The notes: a model not told the origin generated them from the sequence alone. DNA of 64,000 nt from Limnohabitans sp. T6-5 (GCF_003063315.1 NZ_NERV01000006.1:34707-98706), one strand, 5' to 3'. Positions 13,046 to 22,080 are shown, counted from the stretch's first letter. Numbers and translations: made by a program.

Positions 13046-14038
13046 ATGAAGCCGACGATTTATTACGCTTGTCGCTTGCCGGTGGCTGCCGGGGGCGAGT
13101 TGGTGAATTTTCAGCATGTGGCGGCTTTGCGGCGCAAGGGGTGGCGGGCTTTTGCGCTGCTCGATGACGGCTCCAAGGTGGCGGTGCCCAGCCGACCCTA
13201 TGCGGTGCCGATGGTGCAGCTGGGCGAGTCGATGTTGTTTCAGCCCGACGATGTGTTGGTGCTGCCCGAGATCACGCCGCCTGCGGCCTGGGAGAAGTTT
13301 GCAGCGCTGCCTTGTCGCAAGGTGATGCACAACCAGAACCCGTATTACACGTACCAGAGTTTCACCTCGATGCAGGCGCTCAATGCCTATGGCATGTTGG
13401 GCGGGCTGTGTTGCAGCCGCTTCACGGCGCAGATGTTGACGCGTTTGGGCACCACGCTCGATTGGCAGGTGGTGCGGCCTTATGTGTTGCCGGTGTTTGC
13501 GCAGATGGCGGACAAGCCGAAGAAGCGGCAGGTGGCGTTCATGCCACGCAAGCGGCCGGTGGATGCGATGCTGTTGCGTCAGATTTTCAGCAATTTGTAC
13601 CCGCACATGGCCGATGTGCCGTGGGTGGAGATCAGCAACATGGCGCGTCCGCAAGTGGCGCAGGTGCTGGGCGAGTCGCAGGTGTTTGCAAGTTTGAGCC
13701 AGTATGAGGGCCTGGGTTTGCCGCCTCTGGAAGCCATGGCCGCCGGTTCGCTGGTGTGTGGTTTTGACGGGCAGGGCGGACAAGAGTACGCCACGCCGGA
13801 CAACGGTTTTTGGGTGCCCGATGGCGATCTCGAGGGCTTTGCCCATGCGGTGGCCAAGGCGCTTGAGTTGCCCGCTGAGGATGCGCAGATGCGTGTGCTC
13901 AATGGTCAGGCCACGGTGTCGCGCTTTACCGAGTCGCGTTTTGAGCAGGAGCTGGAGTTGGCTTGGCTTGCTTTGCTGGGCGATCAGTCTCAAAGTTTCA
14001 TGTTGACCCAGCCTGCAGGAGAAGCGCATGCGAATTAA
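13046..14038 (+). CDS. Glycosyltransferase, GT4-like
   Basis: The protein has 330 residues. The C-terminal half carries the GT-B/GT4 nucleotide-sugar region SLSQYEGLGLPPLEAMAAG, with the E-x7-E arrangement, followed by a gated G-x-GGQEY loop. The N-terminal half is a Rossmann-like acceptor domain with no signal peptide, so it acts in the cytoplasm. GAGAGG about 8 bases upstream supports the ATG. It overlaps the FkbM gene by 11 bases and so is translated with it. Position after a Ser/Thr-rich giant adhesin and before an OGT homologue suggests adhesin or surface-glycan glycosylation. Donor and acceptor are unknown. Confidence 0.75.
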   Translation: MKPTIYYACRLPVAAGGELVNFQHVAALRRKGWRAFALLDDGSKVAVPSRPYAVPMVQLGESMLFQPDDVLVLPEITPPAAWEKFAALPCRKVMHNQNPYYTYQSFTSMQALNAYGMLGGLCCSRFTAQMLTRLGTTLDWQVVRPYVLPVFAQMADKPKKRQVAFMPRKRPVDAMLLRQIFSNLYPHMADVPWVEISNMARPQVAQVLGESQVFASLSQYEGLGLPPLEAMAAGSLVCGFDGQGGQEYATPDNGFWVPDGDLEGFAHAVAKALELPAEDAQMRVLNGQATVSRFTESRFEQELELAWLALLGDQSQSFMLTQPAGEAHAN

Positions 14039-14855
14039 CCATTTGATCCAGGCTGATGTGCCGAGCACGCTGGTGCGCTCCGATGCGTCTGCGCGCTTTT
14101 GGATGGATTCTTGCGGTGGCCGCGATCAGGTGGCGCAGCAGATGCAACGCGACGGCTGGCAAGCCTATGAGGCGCCGCTGCCTGATCTGGTGGCGCGCTG
14201 GTGCAGTGCCTTGCAGCCTTTGATGATTGATGTCGGCGCGAACACGGGTTTTTACAGTTTGCTGGCCGCCGCTTGCGGCGCACGTCATGTGCATGCCTTC
14301 GAGCCGGTCACGGAAATTGTGGAGGTGTTGAAGGCCAATGTGTCCATGTCGGAGTTGTCCGATCGCATCACGCTGCATCAGGTGGCGCTGGGCGCGCAGG
14401 CAGGCGAGGGCTTGTTGTTCATGCCCACGACCGAACATGGTTTGGTGGAGACGTCGGCATCGCTCAATCCGAAGTTTCGCAGTCAGCATTCGGGCCAGCG
14501 GCCGGTGCCGGTGCGCAAGCTCGATGACTTGATGCCGAGCTTGACGCAGGGCATGTCACCAGGACAGCCGCCTTTGCTGATGAAGATTGATGTAGAGACG
14601 GCCGAGTCCGAGGTGTTGACCGGTGCCATGCAGGTGCTGCATCACTGGCGCCCGGCGCTGGTGTGCGAGATTTTGCAGGGCACGGATGTGCGCTTTTGGC
14701 AAGGTCTGGTAGAGCGTTTTGACTATGTGCATTTTGCGATGAAACCGCAGGCGCCCTGGCTGCAGGCCGAGCAGCAGGTGGTGCCCAATGACCGCGCCCG
14801 CGACCATGTGTTTTTGCCCAAAGAACACCTGGTGCAGTGGATGGCTTGTTTGTGA
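14028..14855 (+). CDS. FkbM family SAM-dependent methyltransferase
   Basis: The protein has 275 residues. Motif I (MIDVGANTGFYSLLAAACG, about residues 66-84) and the acidic HAFEP motif after it are typical of FkbM-type methyltransferases, which O-methylate sugars, often in surface-glycan or glycoprotein loci. LLMKIDVETAESEVLTGA near residue 185 is the conserved FkbM D-V-E-x-x-E region. AGGAG lies 5 bases before the ATG, inside the end of the glycosyltransferase gene. It probably decorates the sugar added by a neighbouring glycosyltransferase; this is inferred from context. Confidence 0.8.
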   Translation: MRINHLIQADVPSTLVRSDASARFWMDSCGGRDQVAQQMQRDGWQAYEAPLPDLVARWCSALQPLMIDVGANTGFYSLLAAACGARHVHAFEPVTEIVEVLKANVSMSELSDRITLHQVALGAQAGEGLLFMPTTEHGLVETSASLNPKFRSQHSGQRPVPVRKLDDLMPSLTQGMSPGQPPLLMKIDVETAESEVLTGAMQVLHHWRPALVCEILQGTDVRFWQGLVERFDYVHFAMKPQAPWLQAEQQVVPNDRARDHVFLPKEHLVQWMACL

Positions 14856-14920
14856 TGCGTGGCATCGACCCGATATTTTTTCCAATCGTTTAATCAAGAA
14901 CCTATCAAGGAGTGAATGAC

Positions 14921-17251
14921 ATGAACCAAGAGATCACGGATGTGATTCCGAAAGAGTTGACCGCATTGGTCGAGCAAGGTGTGAAGCTGCGCCAAGAGGG
15001 CAAGAACGCAGAGGCGGTGCAGGTGTACCAGCAAGCCGCTGCCATGCCGGGCGCACCCGGTGTGGTGTTTTTCAATCTGGGCAATGCGCTCATGGATGCG
15101 GGCCAGTTGCCTGAGGCGCAAAGGGCTTTGCAAGAAGCTTTGCAGCGTGACCCGACGATGGAGCCTGCGGCTTTGCAGTTGGCACGTTGTTCGGTGCGCA
15201 TGAACGATCCCAAGCAGGCGCGTGAGTTGTTTGCGCAGATCCTCAAGGCCAATCCGAACCATTTCACGGCGTGGCTGGAAGCGGGGCATTTGTGCCGCCA
15301 GTTGGGCATTCCGGCGCAAGCCTTGATCAGTTATCAGCGTGCCGTGATCGCGGCGCCAGACCGTTGGGAAGGTTTGCTGTCGCTGGCGCGTGAGCTGGAA
15401 GATGCCGGCCGCTTTGAAGAGGCTGCGGTGCAGTACCACCGCGCTTTGCCCTTGGCCGCAGACAAGGCTGGCGGCATTCGCCAGGTGCACCGCTTGATGG
15501 GGCGTTATCGCCTGGAGCGCGGCGACACGTCGCGTGCGCTGGAATCGCTGCGCCAGACGCTGGGCATGATGCGGATTGAAAAGCCAGAGCCGGATGTGAA
15601 CGAGCGTGCCGATGTGCAGATTGATTTGGGCGAGATTTTGATGCGCCTGGGCTTGCATGCAGAGGCGCACCGTGCGTTTGAGCGTGCTTCGGTGGCCACG
15701 TCCGAGGCGGTGTTGTCGCGTTTGGCGGCGCAGTCGTTTCAAAACAATTTGTGGGTCGAGGCGCAAGAGGTGCTCAAGCGCAATGTGGAGTTGCACCCGG
15801 ACAGCGCCACGGCGTATTGGAATCTGGCGCACTCGTATGCCGAGAGCTGGATGATGGAAGAGGCCATGGAGGCTTTGGCCAAGGCCGAGTCGCTGGCACC
15901 GCAGCCGGGCGCCAAGTCGATGCGCGCTTCGGTGGCGGGGCGTCTGGGCGATGTGGACACGGCCATGCGCTTGTACCGCGAGTTGTCTGATATGGAAGGG
16001 CCGCGTTCGCCGATGCGTTCCAGTGCGGCCATGAGTTCGCTGTACAGCGATGCGATGACGGCCGAAGAAGTGGCTACGTTGCACCGCGAGTTGTTTGCCG
16101 CTTTGGGTGAGGGGGCGCGTGCAGCCAGCTCTTTCAAGAACGAGCGCAATCCGAACAAACGTTTGAAGCTGGGCCTGATCAGTGGTGATTTCCACCACCA
16201 GCATCCAGTGAATATTTTCATGCAGCCGGTGTTGGCACGTTTAGACAAGCAGCAGTTTGAAGTGACGATTTACCACACGGGTGTCTCGCACGATGACCAG
16301 ACCCAACTGGCGCGCAAGCGTGCGGACCATTGGGTGGCGTGTGCGACGCTGACCGAGGTGCAATTGGTGCGCCGCATCGAGGCCGATGGCATCGACATCG
16401 TGATGGACCTGGCCGGTCACACCTCTTTGCAACGTGTGGCCATGTATGCGCAGCGCGTGGCGCCGGTGCAGGCGACATTTTTGGGTTATCCCGGCTCCAC
16501 CGGTGTGCCCAACATCGACTGGATGCTGGCCGATTCGGTCGTTGTGCCCAAGGGTGCCGAGGCCTTGTGTACCGAGCAGGTCATGCGTTTGCCCAACACG
16601 GTGTTTTGCTATGCGCCCGAGGCCACTTACCCCTATCCGCAGTACAACGAAACACATGCCCAGCGTCCCTTGACTTTTGGCTCGTTCAACAACGTGCCCA
16701 AGCTCACGCCGCACACCATCAAGCTGTGGTCGTCGGTGCTCAAGGCAGTGCCCGATTCGCGATTGCTGCTCAAGGCACCGAGCTTCAAGGACGAGTCAGC
16801 CATCAAGGTGTTCAGCGAACGTTTCGAGAAAGAGGGCATCGACGCTTCGCGCCTGGAGTTCCGTGGCCCGGTCGGCTTGACCGACATGATGGCCGAGTAC
16901 GCCGACGTGGACATCGCCCTCGACCCTGTGCCCTACAACGGCGGCACGACCACGCTGCAAGCCATGTGGATGGGCGTGCCGGTGGTGGTCAAGGAAGGCA
17001 ACAACTTTGTCTCGCGCATGGGTGCCAGCTTCATGCGCGCCGCCGCGCTGCCTGAGTGGGTGGCCAAAGACGATGCCGAGTACGTGAAGATTGCTGCCCG
17101 CATGGCCAAAGACCGCAAGGCCTTGCTCAAGCTCAAACAAGGCTTGCGCGAGCGTCAACTGGCCCTGCCCGCCTGGAACGTCGACACCTACACCCGCGAC
17201 ATGGAAAAAGCCTTGCGCAGCATGTGGACGCAGTTCTGCAAGAGCAAATAA
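14921..17251 (+). CDS. TPR-containing O-GlcNAc transferase homologue (GT41, SPINDLY family)
   Basis: The protein has 776 residues. The N-terminal half (about 1-390) is a tetratricopeptide superhelix. The C-terminal half is the GT41 catalytic domain, with KLGLISGDFHHQHPVNIFM, DLAGHTSLQRVAMYAQRVAP, QATFLGYPGSTG, LTFGSFNNVPKLTP and ALDPVPYNGGTTT (nucleotide-sugar site). The family transfers GlcNAc or other hexoses to Ser/Thr (HMW1C-type members to Asn) of proteins in the cytoplasm. The start is set at ATG 14921, because AAGGAG (14907-14912) is 8 bases upstream; the alternative GTG at 14912 overlaps that site. It probably modifies a secreted or surface protein encoded nearby, with the adhesin the obvious candidate. 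Confidence 0.85.
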   Translation: MNQEITDVIPKELTALVEQGVKLRQEGKNAEAVQVYQQAAAMPGAPGVVFFNLGNALMDAGQLPEAQRALQEALQRDPTMEPAALQLARCSVRMNDPKQARELFAQILKANPNHFTAWLEAGHLCRQLGIPAQALISYQRAVIAAPDRWEGLLSLARELEDAGRFEEAAVQYHRALPLAADKAGGIRQVHRLMGRYRLERGDTSRALESLRQTLGMMRIEKPEPDVNERADVQIDLGEILMRLGLHAEAHRAFERASVATSEAVLSRLAAQSFQNNLWVEAQEVLKRNVELHPDSATAYWNLAHSYAESWMMEEAMEALAKAESLAPQPGAKSMRASVAGRLGDVDTAMRLYRELSDMEGPRSPMRSSAAMSSLYSDAMTAEEVATLHRELFAALGEGARAASSFKNERNPNKRLKLGLISGDFHHQHPVNIFMQPVLARLDKQQFEVTIYHTGVSHDDQTQLARKRADHWVACATLTEVQLVRRIEADGIDIVMDLAGHTSLQRVAMYAQRVAPVQATFLGYPGSTGVPNIDWMLADSVVVPKGAEALCTEQVMRLPNTVFCYAPEATYPYPQYNETHAQRPLTFGSFNNVPKLTPHTIKLWSSVLKAVPDSRLLLKAPSFKDESAIKVFSERFEKEGIDASRLEFRGPVGLTDMMAEYADVDIALDPVPYNGGTTTLQAMWMGVPVVVKEGNNFVSRMGASFMRAAALPEWVAKDDAEYVKIAARMAKDRKALLKLKQGLRERQLALPAWNVDTYTRDMEKALRSMWTQFCKSK

Positions 17252-17273
17252 AACCAGCCAGGTCGTTTGGCAA

Positions 17274-17670
17274 TGTCGGACTCTTCGAGTACCGACCTAC
17301 AAAACATCATGGTCTTGTAGGTCGGCGGTCGAAGACCCCGACGTGGGGTAAATGGCCGGGATGGGCGATGGGTCAGCGGTACTCGTAGGTCGGCGGTCGA
17401 AGACCCCGACATGGGTTCGCTTGCCGCTGCTGCCCCTATCGAGCGCAAATGGTCAATTTGCCCATGTCGGACTCTGCGAGTGCCGACCTACAAATTCACA
17501 CCAACACCGACGACAGCACCCATGCCTCTCGTCACCTCTGACGACAGCGCCCATGCCCCCTCGTAGGTCGGCGGTCGAAGACCCCGACGTGGGTTCGCTT
17601 GCCGCTGCTGCCCCTATCGAGCGCAAATGGTCAATTTGCCCATGTCGGACTCTGCGAGTGCCGACATGCG
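17274..17670. repeat. REP locus 2 (inverted pairs, internally duplicated)
   Basis: Hairpins of the GTAGGTCGG family alternate in orientation. A composite unit of about 110 bases (17384-17492) consists of a GGTC/GACC-type end, a core with TCGCTTGCCGCTGCTGCC, and an inverted ACTC/GAGT-type end. It is repeated almost exactly at 17563-17668. An additional pair lies at 17274-17341. The locus fills the gap between the OGT gene and pcp. Confidence 0.85.
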
Positions 17671-17737
17671 AAATCACCCCAAACGCCTGGCCCGTCATCG
17701 GGCATGATCTGCATTCATATTTCATGAAAGGCATGCC

Positions 17738-18412
17738 ATGTCCCGCGATGCAACTGTTCGGATTTTGTTGACCGGTTTTGAGCCATTTGGAGGCCAAAGC
17801 GTCAATCCTTCCTGGGAGGTGGCGCGGGCCTTGCAGGGCGCCGATATCTTGGGTGCGCGGGTGTCGGCGGTGCAGTTGCCTTGCGTGTTTGCACAAGCCG
17901 CAACAACGCTCAACGTCGCCTTGAGCGACTTGCGGCCCCACATCGTGCTGGCGCTGGGTCAGGCTGAGGGGCGCAGCGATTTGTCGGTGGAGCGTGTGGC
18001 GATCAATGTCATGGATGCACGCATTGCCGACAACGCTGGTGATCAGCCGATTGATGTGCCTGTTGTCTCCGGCGCTCCAGTGGCTTACTTCAGCACCTTG
18101 CCCATCAAGACTTTGGTGGCCGGGTTGAAGGCGGCAGGGTTCCCGTCTTCGGTGTCGCAAACGGCGGGCACCTTTGTTTGCAATCAGGTGTTTTATGCCT
18201 TGCAGCATGCGTTGGACGGGCGGGGTGTGTGCAGCGGTTTCATGCACTTGCCGTTGCTACCCATTCAGGCGGCCACTTGGCCCGGGCCTGCAATGCCGAG
18301 CATGGCGCTGGAGGTGCAGCAAGCCGGTGTGTCGCATGCGCTGACTTTGCTGGTGAAGGCTCAACAGCAGGGCTTGGGCGACCTGCACATCAGCGGTGGC
18401 ACCCTCAATTGA
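17738..18412 (+). CDS. pcp: Pyroglutamyl-peptidase I
   Basis: The protein has 224 residues and is a peptidase of family C15, removing N-terminal pyroglutamate from peptides in the cytoplasm. The signature LTGFEPFGG lies at residues 11-19. The expected catalytic triad is present: Glu85 (SVERVAIN), Cys148 (GTFVCNQVFY) and His170 (GFMHLPLLP). Length is normal for the family. It stands alone between two REP loci and is followed by a long AT-rich inverted repeat. Confidence 0.93.
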   Translation: MSRDATVRILLTGFEPFGGQSVNPSWEVARALQGADILGARVSAVQLPCVFAQAATTLNVALSDLRPHIVLALGQAEGRSDLSVERVAINVMDARIADNAGDQPIDVPVVSGAPVAYFSTLPIKTLVAGLKAAGFPSSVSQTAGTFVCNQVFYALQHALDGRGVCSGFMHLPLLPIQAATWPGPAMPSMALEVQQAGVSHALTLLVKAQQQGLGDLHISGGTLN

Positions 18413-18424
18413 GTGCCGATGAAG

Positions 18425-18459
18425 ACAAATCAATCAAGCTGTCAGATTGATTGATTTGT
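18425..18459. terminator. Perfect 13-bp inverted repeat after pcp
   Basis: ACAAATCAATCAA and TTGATTGATTTGT flank a 9-base loop, 12 bases after the pcp stop. The stem is perfect but AT-rich and lacks a T-run. It may be a weak terminator, or an operator for the cytochrome gene 72 bases downstream. Confidence 0.45.
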
Positions 18460-18530
18460 GCGCGCTGGCGTACTGAGGCGAGTGGGTGTTTTTTCGAAGA
18501 TGAGTGCTTCACTCATTTTGGAGCTATTCC

Positions 18531-18959
18531 ATGAAACACCCCCCTATGAGTCAAGCCTTGATCGCCAGTATTTTGGCGGTCACGTCGTCATCGTGGGCGC
18601 AAACTTCTGCGGCTTTGGGGCGCGCTGATTACAAGGACAATTGCGCCAGTTGCCATGGCGCCACGGGCAAGGGCGATGGCCCGGTGCAGTCCTTTCTGAT
18701 CAAACCCCCTTCGGACCTGACCACCATTGCCAGGCGCAACGGAGGCAAGTTTCCAGAAGAGATGGTGTGGGAAGTGATTGATGGACGCTGGTCGGGCGAT
18801 ACAGGGCCGCACGGTTCGCGTGAAATGCCGGTCTGGGGTCAAGAGTTCAAAGCCCGCGCCATGGGCCAGCCCGGCGATTCCTCAGTCACCGCCGAATGGT
18901 CCGCCCGCAACCGCATCGTGTCATTGCTGAAATACCTGGAGACGATTCAAGTGCGGTGA
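18531..18959 (+). CDS. Periplasmic monoheme cytochrome c
   Basis: The protein has 142 residues. A signal peptide is followed by a single CASCH heme site and the CHGATGKGDGP context typical of class I cytochromes. A distal Met is available in REMPVWGQEF. ATG 18531 is chosen because GGAG (18520-18523) lies 7 bases upstream and the protein then starts directly with MKHPPMSQ and the signal sequence. An upstream alternative at 18504 adds nine residues without a ribosome site. Electron-transfer partner unknown. No oxidase genes are adjacent. Confidence 0.85.
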   Translation: MKHPPMSQALIASILAVTSSSWAQTSAALGRADYKDNCASCHGATGKGDGPVQSFLIKPPSDLTTIARRNGGKFPEEMVWEVIDGRWSGDTGPHGSREMPVWGQEFKARAMGQPGDSSVTAEWSARNRIVSLLKYLETIQVR

Positions 18960-18962
18960 TTT

Positions 18963-19427
18963 AGCAGGTCGGTATTCGAAGAGTCCGACGTGGGTAAATC
19001 GACCATTTGTCCCCGATATGCGCATCAGGGGTATGCATGCCCATGTCGGGGTCTTCGACCGCCGACCTACAAGGCGGCAGGCGCCCATGTCGTCGATGAT
19101 GCCGTGATTTCGCACGTCGGTGCTCGAAGAGTCCGACGTGGGCAAATCGACCATCTGCGCTCGATTTGGGCAACAGGGGTATGCATGCCCATGTCGGGGT
19201 CTTCGACCGCCGACCTACATGGCGGCAGGCGCCCATGTCGTCGATGGTGCCGTGAAATCGTAGGTCGGTACTCGGAGAGTCCGACGTGGGTAAATCGACC
19301 ATTTGTGCCCGATATGGGCATCAGGGGTAAGCATGCCCATGTCGGGGTCTTCGACCGCCGACCTACAAGGCGGCATGTCGATGGTGCTGCCGTGATTTCA
19401 AAGGTCGGTACTCGGAGAGTCCGACGT
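18963..19427. repeat. REP locus 3 (about three tandem 140-150-bp units)
   Basis: ACTC-type ends begin near 18964, 19111, 19261 and 19402, giving a period of about 141-150 bases. Each is followed by a conserved core (TGGGTAAATCGACCATTTG) and an inverted GGTC/GACC-type end. The core resembles the reverse complement of the core in REP locus 2, so the two loci share ancestry. The locus lies between convergent genes. Confidence 0.85.
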
Positions 19428-19452
19428 TGCTGCGAAGGCTAAGGCAATGCGT

Positions 19453-20028
19453 TTAAGGTGGGCTGCGTTCGAGGCGGTTCAGGTCGAAGCCTTGGGTGCG
19501 GAGTTTGGCGAGCAGCATTTGGTGGGTGTCCTCAGGCAGCTGCGGTGTGCGCGACAAGATCCACAGGTATTCGCGTTGCGGTTCGCTCACGACCACCCAT
19601 TGGTATTGCGGGTCGAGGTCGATGATCCAGTAATTGCCCCAGACCAGCGGGATGAAGGACAGCCAGGCCGGGGCAAAGCGCACTTGCAGGGTGGGTGCGT
19701 TGGGGCCGCCGATTTGGCGGGCTTCACCCAGGGCCTCTGTCCATTCACCTTTGTCGGTTTTGCAGCGGTTGAGCACTTGCACGCTGCCGTTGTTTTGCAG
19801 GCTGTAAGTGGCTTGTGTGCTGCTGGCGCATTTTTTCTGGAACCAGTTGGGGTACTTGGCGATCTCGTGCCAGGTGCCCATGTAGCGCGGCACGTCCACC
19901 GAGGTCACAGTTTGCAAGGGGGCTTTTTCGGGCTGAGCCGCCGCCAGGCTGGCGGCCATGGTCAGCAGGACCGTGATCAGGCCGTAGCCCATGGTGCGCA
20001 GCAGGCGATGGGGTTGTGAGTGGGTCAT
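19453..20028 (-). CDS. Lipocalin family protein (Blc-like)
   Basis: The protein has 191 residues. The bacterial lipocalin motif YMGTWHEIAKYP (G-x-W) opens the barrel near residue 49, with conserved NGSVQVLNRC and NYWIIDLDPQYQW strands and a C-terminal DLNRL. An N-terminal signal peptide (about 1-31) targets it to the periplasm. There is no lipobox cysteine, unlike E. coli Blc, so it is probably soluble. Blc-type lipocalins bind fatty acids or lysophospholipids and are linked to membrane stress. Convergent with the cytochrome gene across a REP locus. Confidence 0.85.
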   Translation of the reverse strand: MTHSQPHRLLRTMGYGLITVLLTMAASLAAAQPEKAPLQTVTSVDVPRYMGTWHEIAKYPNWFQKKCASSTQATYSLQNNGSVQVLNRCKTDKGEWTEALGEARQIGGPNAPTLQVRFAPAWLSFIPLVWGNYWIIDLDPQYQWVVVSEPQREYLWILSRTPQLPEDTHQMLLAKLRTQGFDLNRLERSPP

Positions 20029-20100
20029 GCGTGGCGATGTTGAATGACAAATGAATGGCCGAGTTCCAGCTTCACACAGGGCTCGCCCCCTGTCTGTCGC

Positions 20101-20895
20101 TCAAACCACGATGGGGTTGAGCGCGCCGTCCATGCTCAAGCAAATGCCGGTGACGTAACTGGCTTTGGACGAGGCCAGAAAGAGCACGGCATTGGCGACT
20201 TCTTCGGGCTCGGCCATGCGGCCCAGGGGGATTTTGGCAACGGCCTGGCTCATGGCTTGTTCGCTGCTGATGCCTTGGTTGCGGGCGTCTGCGGCCATGC
20301 CTTCCTTGAGGCGGTCGGTGCGCGTCAGGCCGGGGTTGATGGCGTTGACGCGGATACCTTGCGGGCCGTAGGCGGCGGCCAGGCCAGCGCTGGCCAGCAT
20401 CAATGCTGCATTGGCTGCGCCGCCGGGCAGGTGGATGGGGCTGGCGACTTTGCCGCCGTTGCCGACCACGTTGACCACAGCGCCTTGTCCTCGTGCGGCC
20501 ATGCCTTTGATGGTGGGGTCGATCATGTGGATGTAGGTGAAGTATTTGGCCTGCATGGCGTCGGCCCAGGCGTCGGGCGTCAGCTCGGGCGCGGGCGTGC
20601 GCTTGGCGGCACCGGCAGAGTTGACGAGCACGTCAACGGGGCCGAAGGTGGCTTGCGCTGATTCGAGTGCAGCGGCGGCCGCTTGCGCATCACGCAAATT
20701 GGCGGCCACGGTGTGGATGCGTTCGGCAGGGAAGGTGGCTTGCAGCTGGGCGCGTGCGGCGTTCAGGTTGGCGATGTCTCGCGAGACCAGGCTCACTTTG
20801 GCGCCCTCTTGCAAGAAGGCGTGGGCACAGGCCAGGCCAATGCCTTTGCTGCCGCCGGTGATCAACACATGTTTGTCGCTTAGGTGCAGGTCCAT
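20101..20895 (-). CDS. SDR family protein with altered catalytic site
   Basis: The protein has 264 residues. The Rossmann signature is intact: TGGSKGIG (13-20) and NSAG (92-95). The usual catalytic Tyr-x3-Lys is not: the equivalent region reads HLPGGAANAAL, placing Gly158 and Asn162 where Tyr and Lys are expected. It could still bind NAD(P) but may not act as an ordinary dehydrogenase. It is divergent from, and 71 bases from, an isocitrate-lyase/PEP-mutase-family gene, so the two may share a promoter and a carboxylate pathway. Confidence 0.8.
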   Translation of the reverse strand: MDLHLSDKHVLITGGSKGIGLACAHAFLQEGAKVSLVSRDIANLNAARAQLQATFPAERIHTVAANLRDAQAAAAALESAQATFGPVDVLVNSAGAAKRTPAPELTPDAWADAMQAKYFTYIHMIDPTIKGMAARGQGAVVNVVGNGGKVASPIHLPGGAANAALMLASAGLAAAYGPQGIRVNAINPGLTRTDRLKEGMAADARNQGISSEQAMSQAVAKIPLGRMAEPEEVANAVLFLASSKASYVTGICLSMDGALNPIVV

Positions 20896-20966
20896 GGTGT
20901 TCTCTTCTGCTGAAATGAGGAAATTGAGCCGCAGATTTGAACATCCTTTTGGAAAGCAGTGCCTTC

Positions 20967-21839
20967 ATGAACACAAAAACCTCTGCCTTGCGTGCGCGTT
21001 TGAATCAACCCGGCCTGGTGGTCGCACCGGGTGTGTTTGACATGGTGTCTTTGCGCCTGGCCGACAGCTTTGGTTTTGATGCGCTGTACATGACCGGCTA
21101 CGGCACCGTGGCTTCGCACATGGGTTTGCCCGATGCGGGCTTGGCCACCTACAGCGACATGGTGGGCCGCGTGACGGCCATGGCGGGCATGGCGCGTACG
21201 CCCCTGATTGCCGATGCCGACACGGGCTATGGCGGCTTGCTCAACATGCGCCACACCGTCCGGGGCTATGAGGCGGCTGGCGCTTGCGCCATCCAGCTCG
21301 AAGACCAGGAGTTCCCCAAAAAATGCGGCCACACGCCGGGGCGCCGCGTCATCCCCATGGCCGACATGGTGCGCAAGATCCAGGTGGCAGTGGACTCGCG
21401 CGAATCCAAAGACTTTTTGATCATCGCCCGAACCGACGCCCGCACCACGCTGGGTCTGGATGAAGCGTTGCGCCGGGCTGAGGCGTATGCCAAAGCGGGG
21501 GCAGACATTTTGTTTGTCGAGTCGCCCGAGTCCGAAGAAGAGATGCGCCGCATTGGCCAGAGCTTTGATGTGCCTTTGGTCGCCAATATGGTGGAGAAGG
21601 GCCGCACCCCGGTGCTGACCCGGCCAGAGCTGGAAGCGCTGGGTTACAAGATCGCCATCTTCCCCGTCACCGCCTTGTTGGCCGGTGTGCAGGCCATGAC
21701 GCAGGTGTACCAGCAGTTCAAGGACACGGGCTCTTCGGCCAATGGCCCAACGGCGCTGTATGACTTTGCCGACCTGACCAAGCTCATGGGTTTTGAAGAT
21801 GTGTGGGCGTTTGAAAAGCGCTACGCCGAAACCGAGTGA
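20967..21839 (+). CDS. Isocitrate lyase / PEP mutase superfamily enzyme
   Basis: The protein has 290 residues. Family hallmarks are APGVFDMVSLRLA, the Mg-binding IADADTGYGG, the catalytic loop EDQEFPKKCGHTPGR (K-K-C-G-H) and IARTDAR. The KKCGH loop favours C-C bond-cleaving lyases (2-methylisocitrate lyase or oxaloacetase/dimethylmalate-lyase type) over phosphonate mutases. First ATG is at 20967 with GGAAAG 10 bases upstream. An upstream TTG would add ten residues. The neighbouring Bug receptor suggests use of an imported carboxylate. The exact substrate cannot be read from the sequence. Confidence 0.85.
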   Translation: MNTKTSALRARLNQPGLVVAPGVFDMVSLRLADSFGFDALYMTGYGTVASHMGLPDAGLATYSDMVGRVTAMAGMARTPLIADADTGYGGLLNMRHTVRGYEAAGACAIQLEDQEFPKKCGHTPGRRVIPMADMVRKIQVAVDSRESKDFLIIARTDARTTLGLDEALRRAEAYAKAGADILFVESPESEEEMRRIGQSFDVPLVANMVEKGRTPVLTRPELEALGYKIAIFPVTALLAGVQAMTQVYQQFKDTGSSANGPTALYDFADLTKLMGFEDVWAFEKRYAETE

Positions 21840-21855
21840 TTTGTCGCACTGTCCG

Positions 21856-21983
21856 CCCGTGGGTCGGCGGCTTCAGCCCCGCCATGCAGCCTGTGCCAAA
21901 GCTCGAAATGTCGCCTCTGTTGTCACCGACCTGCGAACACCCATTCCCCCGTAGGTCGGCGGCTTCAGCCCCGACAAGAGCCA
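21856..21983. repeat. REP locus 4 (GGC/GCC-type hairpins)
   Basis: Two hairpins near 21856 and 21951 have the inner stem GGC-ttca-GCC inside GTCGG...CCGAC. This is a third covarying version of the same element. The second keeps the GTAG head; the first reads GTGG. Confidence 0.75.
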
Positions 21984-22080
21984 GCGGGCCACACGCGCTT
22001 GAACGGGTCGTGAGGGTGAAGCATCCTTGACCCTTGAAGACTTCAGCGTGCCAGAACCATCCAACCCTTAGGAGACAAGC

